This document shows positions 1-9,467 of a stretch of 16,744 nt of DNA, piece after piece (within the stretch, counting starts at the first letter, position 1; the number at the start of each line of letters is the position of its first letter). Source of the stretch: Lichtheimia corymbifera B2541. Lineage: Eukaryota; Mucoromycota; Mucoromycetes; Mucorales; Lichtheimiaceae. The notes below the pieces were generated by a model. That model had not been told where the DNA came from and did no database searches. It saw only the letters and a program-made list of their open reading frames with translations. Location of the stretch: NCBI GenBank assembly GCA_000697475.1, contig JNEU01000627.1, positions 1 through 16,744 of the forward strand, written 5' to 3'. Made by a program: the position numbers and the translations under genes.

Positions 1-1366
1 GACGCTGTTGAGAATTACTACAAGGTAAGAGTATTGGTCATGGAATGTGTCACATGCATGTGCACTTACGATGAAAGATATGTAACGACAGGGTCAAGAA
101 GGCTTTTCCTCGGTTATATCACTGGCACGTCAAGGATGTTATTGTACTGTGTGCTGCCTTGGGGAGACCACGCTGCCCCTTTCACATGTGCTCATGATGC
201 TATGGGCTTAGCCCAATTCAAATGCATCCTCTCACCACAGTTGCAGTGTGCGGATCCACGGCTCAGGTGGTGCCAAAGTCGACTGATGAAGGGCTCATAT
301 GGGTCACTGTTAAATTCGGTGTTTTGGCGCCATGCTTCCTTCGGGTGGGGGCTAGTAGGCAGTACTGGTACTTTGGCATTGTGCCCTCTTCTTATCATTA
401 TTGTTTCTGGCGGCGGGAATTCTAGCGGATCACTGAACCCTGATTGAGAGATTCGAGTACGTATCATGGCAATGACGTTTGGAAACTTTGTACTGACATG
501 TGTTCTTTTCTATATGAGCTATCGTGGATCCATGTCGTCAGGATTACAGTTATCATTGCTAAGTATCGTTGGGTGGGATTGGAAAACTTCGTTTACCGTG
601 CGTCTTTAATATGTAGGTGAATCATGTCAGCCGTAGGGAACCGTGTGTATATCTTTTGGTGTCGTCCATCTCCGTTCTATTTCTGGTGGTTGGTTGCCAA
701 GCAACGGGCGATTTCTCTTAAGAGTGTCAGCCAATGCACGCCTTGTGTCAGTGGATTGTATCAGCAACAAGCAACAGCATCCATATCGTTGGTGTCATCT
801 CAAGCTTTATCCCATGATCTGGTGCTTCTGGGTATCGGCAATTTGATGGACATTCTGAAATGAAGGTCTCTTATGGATTGCTCACGTTAACAACAAGGAA
901 CAAGTTGCATATCTTTGGTGTCGCAAGCTTTTGATCTCTGGTGGTTCTGGTTATTGGGCAATTGGTTTCAAGAGTATTCAGCAGCGCACTTGTCTTACGG
1001 GTGTGTCACATCAGCAGCAGGCAACGATGGTTACGTGCCTTTTTGGTGCTATCAAGGTTTATCGATCGCTCAAGGCATTCGTCGTCAAGTATCGCCCCCT
1101 TCCTTTGGAGATTCACTGGTATGTATAGCTTGGATACATATACAAGTACCGCCAATTAACAAGATCTACAATGAAACAGCAGCAGCGCAAAAATGAGATG
1201 GAATGGAGGATACGGTTCTTATTTGAAGGAAGGACGCTCTTGAGAAGTTCCACAAGGTAAGAGTGTTCATCATTCGATGTGTCGCATGCAAGTGCACTTA
1301 CAATGGAAGATATGTAATGACAGGATCAAGAAGACGTTTCCTTGGTTATATCACTGGAGTCTTGGA
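1..1366. repeat. Higher-order direct repeat, about 1.23 kb apart
   Basis: Positions 1-135 and 1,227-1,366 are two diverged copies of the same sequence in the same orientation. Both begin GACGCT(G/C)TTGAGAA, continue through CACAAGGTAAGAGT or a close variant, share the block GTGCACTTAC, and run on to a shared GGTTATATCACTGG. After that point the copies diverge. Copy 1 is followed by about 460 bp (136-600) without a clear partner, while copy 2 passes quickly into the 128-bp array. Similarity by eye is about 80 percent over the shared 110-140 bp. The duplication probably reflects unequal exchange within the repeat region. No gene is claimed here. Confidence 0.7.
136..600. other. Stretch without a supported gene
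   Basis: This segment sits between the first higher-order repeat copy and the start of the 128-bp array. Overlapping open frames exist on both strands (for example 34-447 on plus and 192-467 on minus). Their conceptual proteins are compositionally unremarkable and match no family I recognise. I see no promoter, RNA gene or repeat partner elsewhere in the window. Confidence 0.4.
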
Positions 1367-2230
1367 CATTTACTTTGTGTGCATCTGCAACAACAAGCAA
1401 CAACTGTTATGTATATCTTTCGATGTCGTCAAGGTTCATCTCGTCCGATTGTGGTTCTGATCGTCGGCAATTCTTTTGATGGATATCCAGCTACGCATGC
1501 ATGTTATCGGTGGATCATATCAGCAACAACAACAGAATCCATACCTTCAGTGTCAACAACGTTTACTCGATTCTCTGTGTATTTTCGTCATTGGCCAATT
1601 ACTTTCATCAAGAGCACCCTGCAGCGTACGCCTCTTATGGGTATGTCACATCAGCAACAAGCTACAATGTGTGTGTCTTTTGGTGTTATCAACGTCTATC
1701 GAACACCCAAGGCAGCCGTGATCAAGCAACACTCCTTCCTCTTGAAAAGCGGCTATCAGCAATCGTTTGTTGCATGGACATATCTGCAGCAAGGAAACCA
1801 GCATCAAGCATTCTATATTTCATATGGCCTTGGCTAAGTATTGTTACCACTATTGCAAAGATAAACTAGTAATATGCGCATTCATAGGTCGATCATTCAT
1901 CGAGGCATATGTTTACATACTTTTTGGTGCCATGAAGGTCTATTTGTTCTCCCTGGAGTGGTCATCGCCAAGTCCTATTGCTTTGAAAGACGAAGATCAA
2001 CATTTGGCTTTGGTGGATTTCTCAGAAGCAAGCAAGCGACCTCTATTGGATCAGTTTACGGCTGTGATTGTCAAGGTTACCGTTTCTATGGTTTTGCAAA
2101 TCATCTATCGTACCTGCAAGGCATCTCTTTATTGGTGGATCTTTTGGGCAATGTTTCTTATCGGTGCTATGGTGTATATCATTTCTCAAGTACCTGTGTG
2201 GATACCTTGGAGGTTCTCTCAGCAAGTCAT
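601..2230 (+). repeat. Degenerate tandem array, period about 128 bp
   Basis: A diverged unit recurs at roughly regular spacing. Its recognisable core is a CAGCAACAAGCAACA-like stretch, then TTTTGGTGTC(G/A)TC with AAGGTTTATC-like sequence, then GGTGGTTCTGGTTATTGGCAATT-like sequence cut by changes. The TTTGGTGT-type core falls near 655, 788, 914 and 1,041. After the higher-order repeat junction it appears near 1,417, 1,545, 1,673, 1,921, 2,050 and 2,173. Spacings are therefore about 124-133 bp or a multiple. Because the period is not a multiple of three, the reading frame rotates from unit to unit, which argues against a repetitive protein. The two parts are separated by the duplicated block at 1,227-1,366. 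A further lone core-like fragment lies near 2,822. The function is unknown; satellite DNA or a decayed internally repeated element would both fit. Confidence 0.65.
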
Positions 2231-2966
2231 ATTCTCGCGTATGCTATTTCATCAAGACCGGATTTATTTGTTGCAGTGCATGATGTGTCTCTGATGACGC
2301 CAACCCAAAAAGGTCGCTTGATGGCAGCAACTACTGATATGGCAGATGGTTATTTGCTATGGGTAGAACGGGATGGTGCTTTGTAAAGCATCGTTGGCAG
2401 TTATGATTTATATGCGACAGTGAGGTCAGCCCTATCTTGGCCCTATCAATTGCATTTGAGGATTACTGCCTTAGCCGTTGGAAGTCAGACTGTCACTCGG
2501 TAACCTTGTGGTAGATATGGGATCATGTATATTGGCTTTTGCTCTTATGGGTCGGCTTCTGTGGGCGTGGGATGCTATTGTGTCCTTTTATCAGACCGAA
2601 CATGTTGGCTCGAGCAAGCACCTTTAAGATGCTGTTGTTTACAATGGCAGCCCCCGTTATGCGGCTTGGTGCACCGTAGGGGTGAGGATGACGGCAAAGC
2701 CTTCGCGTGGCCATCCTTGTCAGTACATGGTTACCATGGAAGCTAATTTGCCACCTTATCATTCTATATTTATTATCGTGAAGCATTCATGCAGGATCAC
2801 TAACAGTATTCTAATAGCTATATTTTGGTGCTGGTCCTTATTAGCATATGCCAAGGCAATATTGTGGATCAAGACTTTTCTTTTGCAATCAACTTTTTTT
2901 TGGATTACTTGAAGATGGCTTTTACACGTGCGGGTAACCAGGAGGGCTCTTCGCATTGGATTAAGT
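2231..2966. other. Stretch without a supported gene
   Basis: Open frames on both strands (for example 2,523-2,786 and 2,759-3,121 on minus) have no recognisable domain, start context or introns. One fragment near 2,815-2,835 resembles the core of the 128-bp array. The 2,759-3,121 minus frame overlaps the better supported plus-strand coding remnant, so I treat it as a shadow. Confidence 0.35.
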
Positions 2967-4056
2967 AGCGGTGTCACACACATGCAGGCAGTGAAAAAGG
3001 CAAGTTGGGCAGAGTAAAATTCGGTGCTCTTTTTCACACGTACTATCTTCCTCTTCAAGTGCATTCTACTCCACTGGACAATGGCATTCACGACAACTTC
3101 TTCACTACGATTTGTTCTCAAACAATGACAGCGCGTACATCTTTCAGCACTCTTGTTAATGCAATCAACAGACGAGGAATCTAAGACTTTGAGTTCTCTT
3201 TCAAGCTTGGTGGTGACGAGCAGCTAGTTCCAAGGGATGTTTGCCTGGTGTGATATTGCAGCAGCATGTCAATCATGCTTATCGATTACACAACCTCATC
3301 ACCACCGTCAATCCTTTCATCCAGCAATAATGCGTCATTATTCAACAGCACGTTGCTACAGGAGATCTGTATCACCTTACACCCTTTCATCAAGGTACAA
3401 TAGGGATTGGATGGGGCTATTGATTAAGAGAGGATGATTAACATTATGCAATAGATTGAAACATACGATCCGACCTTCAGTTTGGGTGGTGCCATCTTCA
3501 TCAACCGGTTGAACTGTGATGCAAAATGACCAAGCAAGGGATTGACCAACAGCTGAATGGAGAAGAAAGCATATCCGCAGGGATCACAAGAGTACTTTTT
3601 TTATCGACCTAGTTGACGTTCAATGCTTAGTATGGATGGATGGATGCAGCCATGTGCGGCGAAAAAGAGCCCTGGAATATTGCTTTGGATCCTTGCCACA
3701 TTGCCAGCAGCGAGGATGATGGATCATATCACGTCGATACGCCTGACGATGATGAAGGACTGGATGGCATTGGCTAGAGGGCTTGGATCTTTGACGAAAC
3801 GGGTTTTACCTCTATGGGTAATGGAAGATATTGGAATAACGGGTTCACGGCACACAGCAGCTTATTCCAGAACCTCGATGACAATAGTTACGGTGGCAGC
3901 AAGCTCGGATGCGATGGCACAATGACACCCCTTTAGTTATGCATGGCCCACCCCTACCTGTCCAATTTGTTCCTTTATCATATGTATCTGGCAATCACCT
4001 CCCCCTATTATATTCGTCTTTCATTGAATGAATATTGGCTTCAACATAAGAGTTAA
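2967..4056 (+). pseudogene. Broken gene of an unrecognised three-copy family (copy P)
   Basis: Plus-strand reading gives protein-like sequence repeatedly interrupted by stops in an otherwise continuous frame: TAA 3,182, TAA 3,328, TGA 3,543, TAG 3,775 and TAG 3,934. There are also frame changes near 3,245 and inside a GGATGGATGGATG run near 3,635. The downstream half is homologous to two minus-strand segments of this window (7,430-8,065 and 15,540-16,215). Shared landmarks in order are NDQ(A/E)RD with a basic W-K/R-R stretch, WMDA, a P/S-W-N-I/V-A-L block, an acidic DTPDDDE-type run, RA(W/F)IFDE, GRYW, and finally YY..(R/L)LSLNE(Y/N)W. The upstream half (about 2,967-3,470) reads as decayed protein, including LQQHV, ITTVNPFIQQ and a second IIQQHV motif. 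I do not recognise the family and assign no function. The homology between copies is well supported; the exact gene limits and the start are not. Confidence 0.6.
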
Positions 4057-4574
4057 AACATCGCAGTAGTAGTTGATACCTGAAAGATGTGGATTACGTG
4101 GTTGGTTTCGGGATTGATAATAATAATGATTCAGTGAAGTGGAGTGAAAGGGGGATAGAGATTGTACCATTTATATGATCGTATAGAGGCGCCTTTGACC
4201 CTTTTGTCACATCACAATGCTCAGAGCTTCCTCGTTCGTATGCTAGATAGATGATATGCAATGGTCATTCGCAGCGGATTGTATACACATGTTTAATAAA
4301 CGCCTGTATATGTACAGCTTTATATGAGAACCACACGCCATTATCATGTATGTTGTAAGCGTGATGGTATACGACAAGTGGTTCTTGTTCGATGCCAAAT
4401 GGCTAGACCTGTAACATAAGGCATATTCATATGTACACAGAGTTGAGACATCTAAGACATAAAGCAATATGAGAATTCAGAGGGCAATAAGACATGGTTC
4501 GCCCATGTATATATAGGATCGGCAATAATAAATACTGACATGTAGCATCATAGGTATGATAAATACTAGTTATT
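4057..4574. other. Intergenic stretch between copy P and the F-box gene
   Basis: No gene supported. The stretch holds the tail beyond copy P and the region downstream of the minus-strand F-box gene, with AT-rich sequence and several TATA-like and ATAAA-like runs. These could contain the F-box gene's polyadenylation signal, since AATAAAA overlaps its stop codon near 4,573-4,579. A 74-codon minus-strand open frame (4,243-4,467) has no recognisable features and is not called. Confidence 0.4.
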
Positions 4575-6326
4575 TTATTCCTCTAAATGAACAACAACGT
4601 GGTTGATCCTTGCTTTTAAATATTCAATGACAAATGGCGTGCTAGATTCTTTATATACCGTTACGTCCACCAATTCCAGTGTATCGAGACCTTTGTGATG
4701 ATCAGCCAAATGCATCAAGCCACAGCCGTTGACCCATCTTGTATCTTCGATGGTGAGATGCTTGATGCTTGTCATATCCGCTAACCGATGAAACGGCTTT
4801 TCGCTTCGTAGCTCTAAGCATTGTCTTAGCGTTAACGAACGGATTGGGGATGACTGATGTAGAGCTTGTGCGAGCGTAACAAAGCCATCATATCTGATGA
4901 ATCTTTCCGATCGTGTATCTTGCAATACCAAGCGTCGCATACTTGGCATCATTGATAATGCTTGGACAAATTCGAGTGATGTATTGCGGGTGTTCATTCG
5001 ATACTCAAATGATTCCAGTTGCACACCAAAATGTCGCATTTGCAGAAGCATAAATGAAATATCAGAAAGATCCTCTCGATCTTCGTAGATTAATAAATGG
5101 CGTAAATGAGGGAGATGGTTGAAAGGTTCGAGTTCTGGTAATATTTGCTCATTGAATCGACGACCCTCATAACTGGCATCCATATCAATCGCAATGGACT
5201 GTAATTGCTTGCAACAATGAATGATCGGGAGCATAATCGTTTCTTCAGGGTCGTTAATGTCGTCCATGTTTGATTTATGGCTGTCGTATATGAATTCTTG
5301 TAGCTGGCATGTGTCGGGTGGTGTAAGCATCGGTGGCATATTCCGCATCTTATCTTTGCTCTGATATAATTTCCCAATATCACATGAAAGACGTTCAAGA
5401 CCTTCTCCCCATGAAGAATTCAAAATGGCCATTATATGGTGCAAGGGTGTCTCGTGCAAAATGTTGTCGATTTCGAATGTGCGTAAATGATTGCAAGGCG
5501 TATTGTAATCTTCCAACCATAAAGGGTCTTGGCCGAGGGATGGGAAAACATTGCATGTGATGATATCCAATTCTGGTCGAGCTTCCACAATTTGAATCAA
5601 ATCGATGTTGGAGTGCCATTGAAGTCGTAAATGACGCATGTTGGGACTAGCACGCATGATGTCTACTAGTTGATCTGTACTGATGCCGTGGTTGATACGT
5701 AAGAATTGAAGGTTGGAGCATGGTGATGATAATGATGATGATGATGATGATGTCTTCTTGGGTGATACGTGAACACGAGCCGAACTTGAAAAATGGGTCA
5801 ACTGTGGGCAGCATGCTAAAATGCCGAGGATATCACATTGACTACGAGTGGATCCGATATGTAAACGTGTCATGTTTTGGGCAAAGGTTGAAAATGTGTT
5901 GGATGGCATCAAATCGCACTTGTTGTCAATGGCAACCACTGCAATGCGTAAATAAAATCAGTCCAAGTGCTGCATAGAACAAGCTCATTGATACTCACTG
6001 AATGTAGAGAGACGTGTAAGTCCCATATGCATTAATCTATCCATCACCTTGATGATGCTCTTCTCGGGAGGTTGTACCAGTACGATATGCCTTGCATAAG
6101 ACCCAACAAGTGATAAGAGTGGTTGTATTTGATCGAGATCATTGTTGCTTAATCGTATTGAACGCCATTGATCAATGGACCATTCAGTCATATATTCACG
6201 CCATAGTCGACAGACCGACATGCACCGAAGACAATCAAGCTTTGAGAATGAGGCGAAGATCCGCTGGTTGATTTCGGATGGGAACGAAGAGATGCAGGTT
6301 GTTGTAGGATAGTCTGGATGTGGCAT
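4575..6326 (-). CDS. F-box/LRR-type protein, two exons
   Basis: Two exons on the minus strand: 6,326-5,999 and 5,938-4,575, joined across a 60-nt GT-AG intron, giving about 563 residues. Exon 1 ends in TTC A and exon 2 begins TG GTT, so the junction rebuilds an in-frame ATG (Met) codon. Residues about 12-58 form an F-box (FPSEINQRIFASF, then a CMSVCRLWREYM segment). The remainder shows irregular leucine-rich repeats, for example near residues 186-216 and 485-550 (LRSLTL/HLTIEDT/LDTLELVDV-type strands). F-box proteins of this type use the F-box to bind Skp1 in SCF ubiquitin ligases and the LRRs to hold substrates; that role comes from family knowledge, and the substrate is unknown. A serine run near residues 173-178 is encoded by a trinucleotide repeat (5,724-5,756). 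The start at 6,326 was chosen because it precedes the F-box closely and lies 60 nt from a TATA box. No stops or frameshifts are seen. Confidence 0.85.
5939..5998 (-). other. Intron of the F-box gene
   Basis: The donor is GTGAGT directly after exon 1 (5,998 downwards) and the acceptor is TTGCAG ending at 5,939. It is 60 nt long and phase 1. Without splicing the exon 1 frame hits TGA a few codons past the donor. Splicing joins the F-box to the LRR region in one frame. Confidence 0.8.
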
Positions 6327-6385
6327 GCTTGAATAAAAGGTTTAAGAGGCGAAGCAACGAGAACAAGTAGTATCATATTGAGTGG

Positions 6386-6395
6386 TTTTTATATA
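6386..6395 (-). promoter_or_regulatory. TATA box of the F-box gene
   Basis: Reading the minus strand, TATATAAAAA lies about 60 nt upstream of the F-box gene ATG at 6,326. Sequence and spacing suit a fungal core promoter. It supports 6,326 as the start and argues against a longer upstream first exon. Confidence 0.6.
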
Positions 6396-6432
6396 CCAAA
6401 AGGGGTAGAGCTGTACTTACTGCGGCTGATTG

Positions 6433-6482
6433 TGTCGCAGCATGAATCGTGCTTGTAGCACGCGACGATCATCATGTCGCAG
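6433..6482. repeat. Hairpin framed by direct 8-mers
   Basis: A perfect 6-bp stem, CGTGCT-TGT-AGCACG (6,448-6,462), sits between two copies of TGTCGCAG (6,433-6,440 and 6,475-6,482). It lies about 110-150 bp upstream of the F-box gene start. It could be a regulatory site or a small insertion scar; I cannot tell which from sequence alone. Confidence 0.35.
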
Positions 6483-7429
6483 TCAATGATTCATTCACCC
6501 AGCCATGCTTTTTTGACATTATCTCTTTATTAGTAAAATGTATTAAAAGAATATAAAAATGCGAGTACTGGAAGCGACATGTGCATTTATAATGATGGCA
6601 CCATATTTATATTGCTTGCATAAAAGTAGGCTGAGCCTTTTCATCGTGTGCAACAAGGCGGTCCTTTTTGGGAAATTAAAAGTTGCCACCACCACCACAG
6701 CCACCACAGCCTCATTTTCACCCCCTTCACCAATGACCAAGAGATCAGCTTCCCTTCTCCAAAAGCACCGCAATGTCGATAAGTCTTTCAGCAATTCACC
6801 AGTGTACGCATTGTGTATAATGAGTTATCCACCGACACGTGTCTTCGTCATCGTTCACCGTCTACACCAAGCTTGGCAACACGTCGCAGCAAGTGTATTC
6901 GACTAACGCAGCTCAGAGGTGGCGTCATTGTTATGGCCTGCAAGGAAACCCTGGAAGTTCTTGGTGGGAAAAATACTAGCCTTGAGAGACATCTACTCAG
7001 CCAAGCGTTGAATCCATGGATGCAACAACTTACTTTAACATGCATACCACCATGAGCATGATGATTGGTAATGGATGGGTGGAGGAAAGAAGACACACGT
7101 TGTTCTATGGATATTTAACCAGATCATGGCCTCTTTTTTCATTCGTGTCATGCAAGGCATCAAGGTGAATACTATCTGTGGCGAAGGCAATGAAGCTATA
7201 CTTGATTATATGCTGGTGACTGTAACTGAATGATTGGAAGGATGGATTGACATTGATGCCACGATATGCATGGAAGGTAGTATGATGATGGAACACAAAT
7301 AGGATCGATGTATGAGTACATAGTATCGGAAGGATCAATCAAATAAAGGGATGACTTGTAAAGCTCAATATGATGCATGCAAAAATCTTTATTGGAATAA
7401 ATGCGTGTGTGTGTTGACAGATAATGTGA
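6483..7429. other. Stretch without a supported gene
   Basis: Open frames on both strands (6,559-6,906 plus, 6,543-6,794 minus, 6,848-7,096 minus and others) overlap each other. They lack recognisable domains, introns or promoter context. A short CCACCACCACCACAG-type run near 6,687-6,712 inflates two of them with Thr or Val. The minus-strand frame at 7,196-7,567 overlaps the neighbouring family copy Q, and only its first 50 or so codons have support from homology. Confidence 0.4.
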
Positions 7430-8065
7430 ATGGTGGAATGTGAAACCATTTCCTTTCAATCCAGGAACCATCCATGTGACCCACATCTTAATTTCAATCC
7501 AGTTCTCATTCAAAGAGAGTAGGACATGATAGTATGAATGTTTATCGAGAAAGTATGATAACAGCATTGTAAATTGGATAATAAGCTACGGGTAAACCAC
7601 ATGGAGCTAGCAGGGATCATTGGTGACATTGTATTCTTGATTGCTGCTGCATCCTTCATCCTTCATCCTTCATCCATGACTGCAAAATATCTGCTGTATG
7701 CATTGACTAGATAACTCCAATACCGTCCATGGCTGCAAAGCACCATTCCCAGGATATGATCCATTTCGTCCAATCCATCATCATCCTTAGCCATATGCAC
7801 ATGATCGTTGCTGCTCATGACGCGCCAAGTAACCAAAGCAACATTCCAGGATTCCCCACCGCTGTACTTGATTGCATCCATCCATAAAATACAATACGTT
7901 GGTTGAGAATAGCCATGTGATCCCTCCCTTTTCCATCCTGCGGTTGACCTAGTTCTTTCTTGGTCCGTTTCCATCACTGCTCAACCAGGCAAAGGGTTGC
8001 TTGTATTGCGGCGTGCTTGATTGGCGATATGGATCATCCATTGGTTTCCGTATGTATCAAAGCAA
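7430..8065 (-). pseudogene. Broken gene of the unrecognised family (copy Q)
   Basis: This minus-strand segment is homologous to copy P (2,967-4,056, plus) and copy R (15,540-16,215, minus). Landmarks in order are FAWLSSDGN, DQERTRSTAGWKREG, WMDAIKYSGGESWNVAL, an acidic KDDDGLD run, GRYW, then YYHVLLSLNENWIEI and PGLK. A frame change is needed just before DQERT near 7,975, and stops lie between the WMDA block and the SLNENW block, so no single open frame covers the homology. The longest intact piece is 104 codons (7,663-7,977). A heptanucleotide run, ATCCTTC repeated three times, sits at 7,651-7,675 near the end of that piece. Function is not recognised. The conserved order of motifs in three places shows it derives from a real protein. 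Confidence 0.65.
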
Positions 8066-8091
8066 ATTGATGAATGTAAATAGCACCACTT

Positions 8092-8766
8092 TTATACAAT
8101 GACTATCTGCTGGAAGGCTGCAACGCAGGATGCTGTAGTAAAGAGGTTCATAATGGCTGCTGCTGCTGCTACGTTTGGTCGCTGCAGAGAAGTATCCAAG
8201 AGAGCGTGTGTTGTAGTAGAATGACGAGGTTGCGGAATGCTGTTTGGCACAATGCCGGAAAGAACTTGCTGATGGAAGCTACTGTTACGATTGGTCGTGG
8301 TAGAGCAGGTGTGTTGTATCAAGGAAGGCACGTGTTGTAGTAGACTGTGTACACGCCATGGACTTGCCATTCAGTCAAAGACAATAGGATCAAGACAGTT
8401 GTAGGATTGACATGATGAATGAAGCAGGACAATCGTTTGCAGGTGGCAGTTGTACTTGAATGAAGCAAGAGTTGAGAATGAGAGAAAGAGACATGAACGC
8501 TGGGAGCGGAAGAGGTGGAAATTAAAGTTGGGTACGCTGTCAGACATATCCATGCACACTGTAAATTGATCCATAACCTTGAGTTTGCACACCTTGAACC
8601 TGAATCTTTTACACATGATGCTCTTCGGCATTCTGATCAACTTTGTCTTAATAAAGAACCCACGCTTCATTGAAAAATTCTGAATGGGAGGGTGTAATGT
8701 GGGGTTTACTATAACCGACGGAAATTTAGAAAGCGCCGGATTTATTGAAATGCCATTTAGTATCAA
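8092..8766 (-). other. Open minus-strand stretch split by one TGA
   Basis: Two open frames, 8,766-8,371 and 8,370-8,092, are directly adjacent in the same frame and separated only by a TGA at 8,371-8,373. Together they leave about 225 codons almost open. The first 65 or so codons run through repeat unit 1 of the left array. The second half is Ser/Thr/Gln/His-rich with an alanine run from a GCT repeat near 8,157-8,170. It lies just upstream (minus-strand sense) of family copy Q and could be its decayed 5' part. A loose LLQHV similarity to copy P's LQQHV is too weak to prove that. Confidence 0.3.
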
Positions 8767-9060
8767 TTATCTTGGGATTGCCCACCTTGAACTTGAAACT
8801 TGGTAAGCAGGCTCTCTGATTCATGCTGATCAAGCCTACTTATTTAAAAACTGCATGGTTCATTATGATGTTTCAATGAATCGGACGGTCCAAATATAGG
8901 ATTGACAGAACGCAAGTAGGGTGCATAGTGCACACCCCCGCGCTTGTCTTTCTCCATTGTGAAACTTGGTCAGGGCGGTGGGCGTCGACATGCTGATCAA
9001 CTCCATTCATATTAAAGTCGCAGGCTTCATTGCGAGAATTAAAACGGGAGCGTCGGATGA
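8571..9060 (+). repeat. Left repeat block, three units
   Basis: Three diverged units start near 8,575, 8,770 and 8,941, so spacings are about 195 and 172 bp. The unit carries CTTGGGATTGCCCA, GAACTTGAAACTTGG, ATGCTGATCAA, AATAAAGAACCCAC-like, GCTTCATTG and GGGAGCGTC-like words in a fixed order. The same three-unit arrangement, with the same spacings and orientation, recurs at 14,641-15,110 on the other side of the transposase and accessory genes. The first 230 bp of the two blocks are about three quarters identical by eye. Confidence 0.75.
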
Positions 9061-9467
9061 TGAATGGACGGGATTATCACTGGGGGTACTTGCTCTAGAC
9101 AAACTCTATTTTATATGGCATACATCTTGAATCTGGGTAGAATCTTGACTTGTATGGACGCTGTATGTATGAAGGAATTCTGGGGTATATCTAAATCTGC
9201 ATAGATGCTAAAGGAATATGGGTGGTGTCTAGGATCTGCGAACAATCTTGGAACAAGCTTGGTTTTGTGACAGCCTTTTACATGAGAACAAGCTGAAGAG
9301 AGTCTTGGGGTTATCTGAATCTGCATAAATGCTAAAGAATATGGGTGTCTAGAATATGATCTAGAACACATATTCTATTCAGTTATTCTATTAGAGAAAA
9401 GAAGCTCACTCATTTCCCACTTATCAGGATCTTCACGCCTGTTAAAAACATGTTGCTATATGCACCA
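9061..9467 (+). repeat. Spacer with a second, 125-bp repeat type (two copies)
   Basis: TGGGGTATATCTAAATCTGC (from 9,181) with its following ATAGATGCTAAAGGAATATGGGT matches TGGGGTTATCTGAATCTGC (from 9,306) followed by ATAAATGCTAAAGAATATGGGT, so the offset is 125 bp. Both are followed by GTGTCTAG. A weaker single match (TCTTGGTGTATCTGAATGG, then TAAATGCGATC) occurs near 14,408 beyond the accessory gene, in the same orientation. The segment lies between the left block and the transposase stop codon. No gene is seen. Confidence 0.55.

Noticed and set aside
1277..2386. Long plus-strand open frames (1,277-1,837, 1,767-2,294 and 1,874-2,386) as genes
   Set aside because: They overlap in different frames and run through a 128-bp repeat whose period rotates the frame. 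No domain, intron or start context supports them.
2759..3121. 120-codon minus-strand open frame
   Set aside because: It overlaps the plus-strand remnant of copy P, has no recognisable domain, and is not echoed in the other family copies.
5937..5939. GTG start for the LRR open frame as a separate gene
   Set aside because: A GT-AG intron joins it in frame to the F-box exon, and the TATA box lies upstream of that exon.
6543..7096. Open frames on both strands with Thr or Val runs
   Set aside because: The runs come from a CCACCA repeat. The remaining sequence shows no family resemblance and the frames overlap each other.
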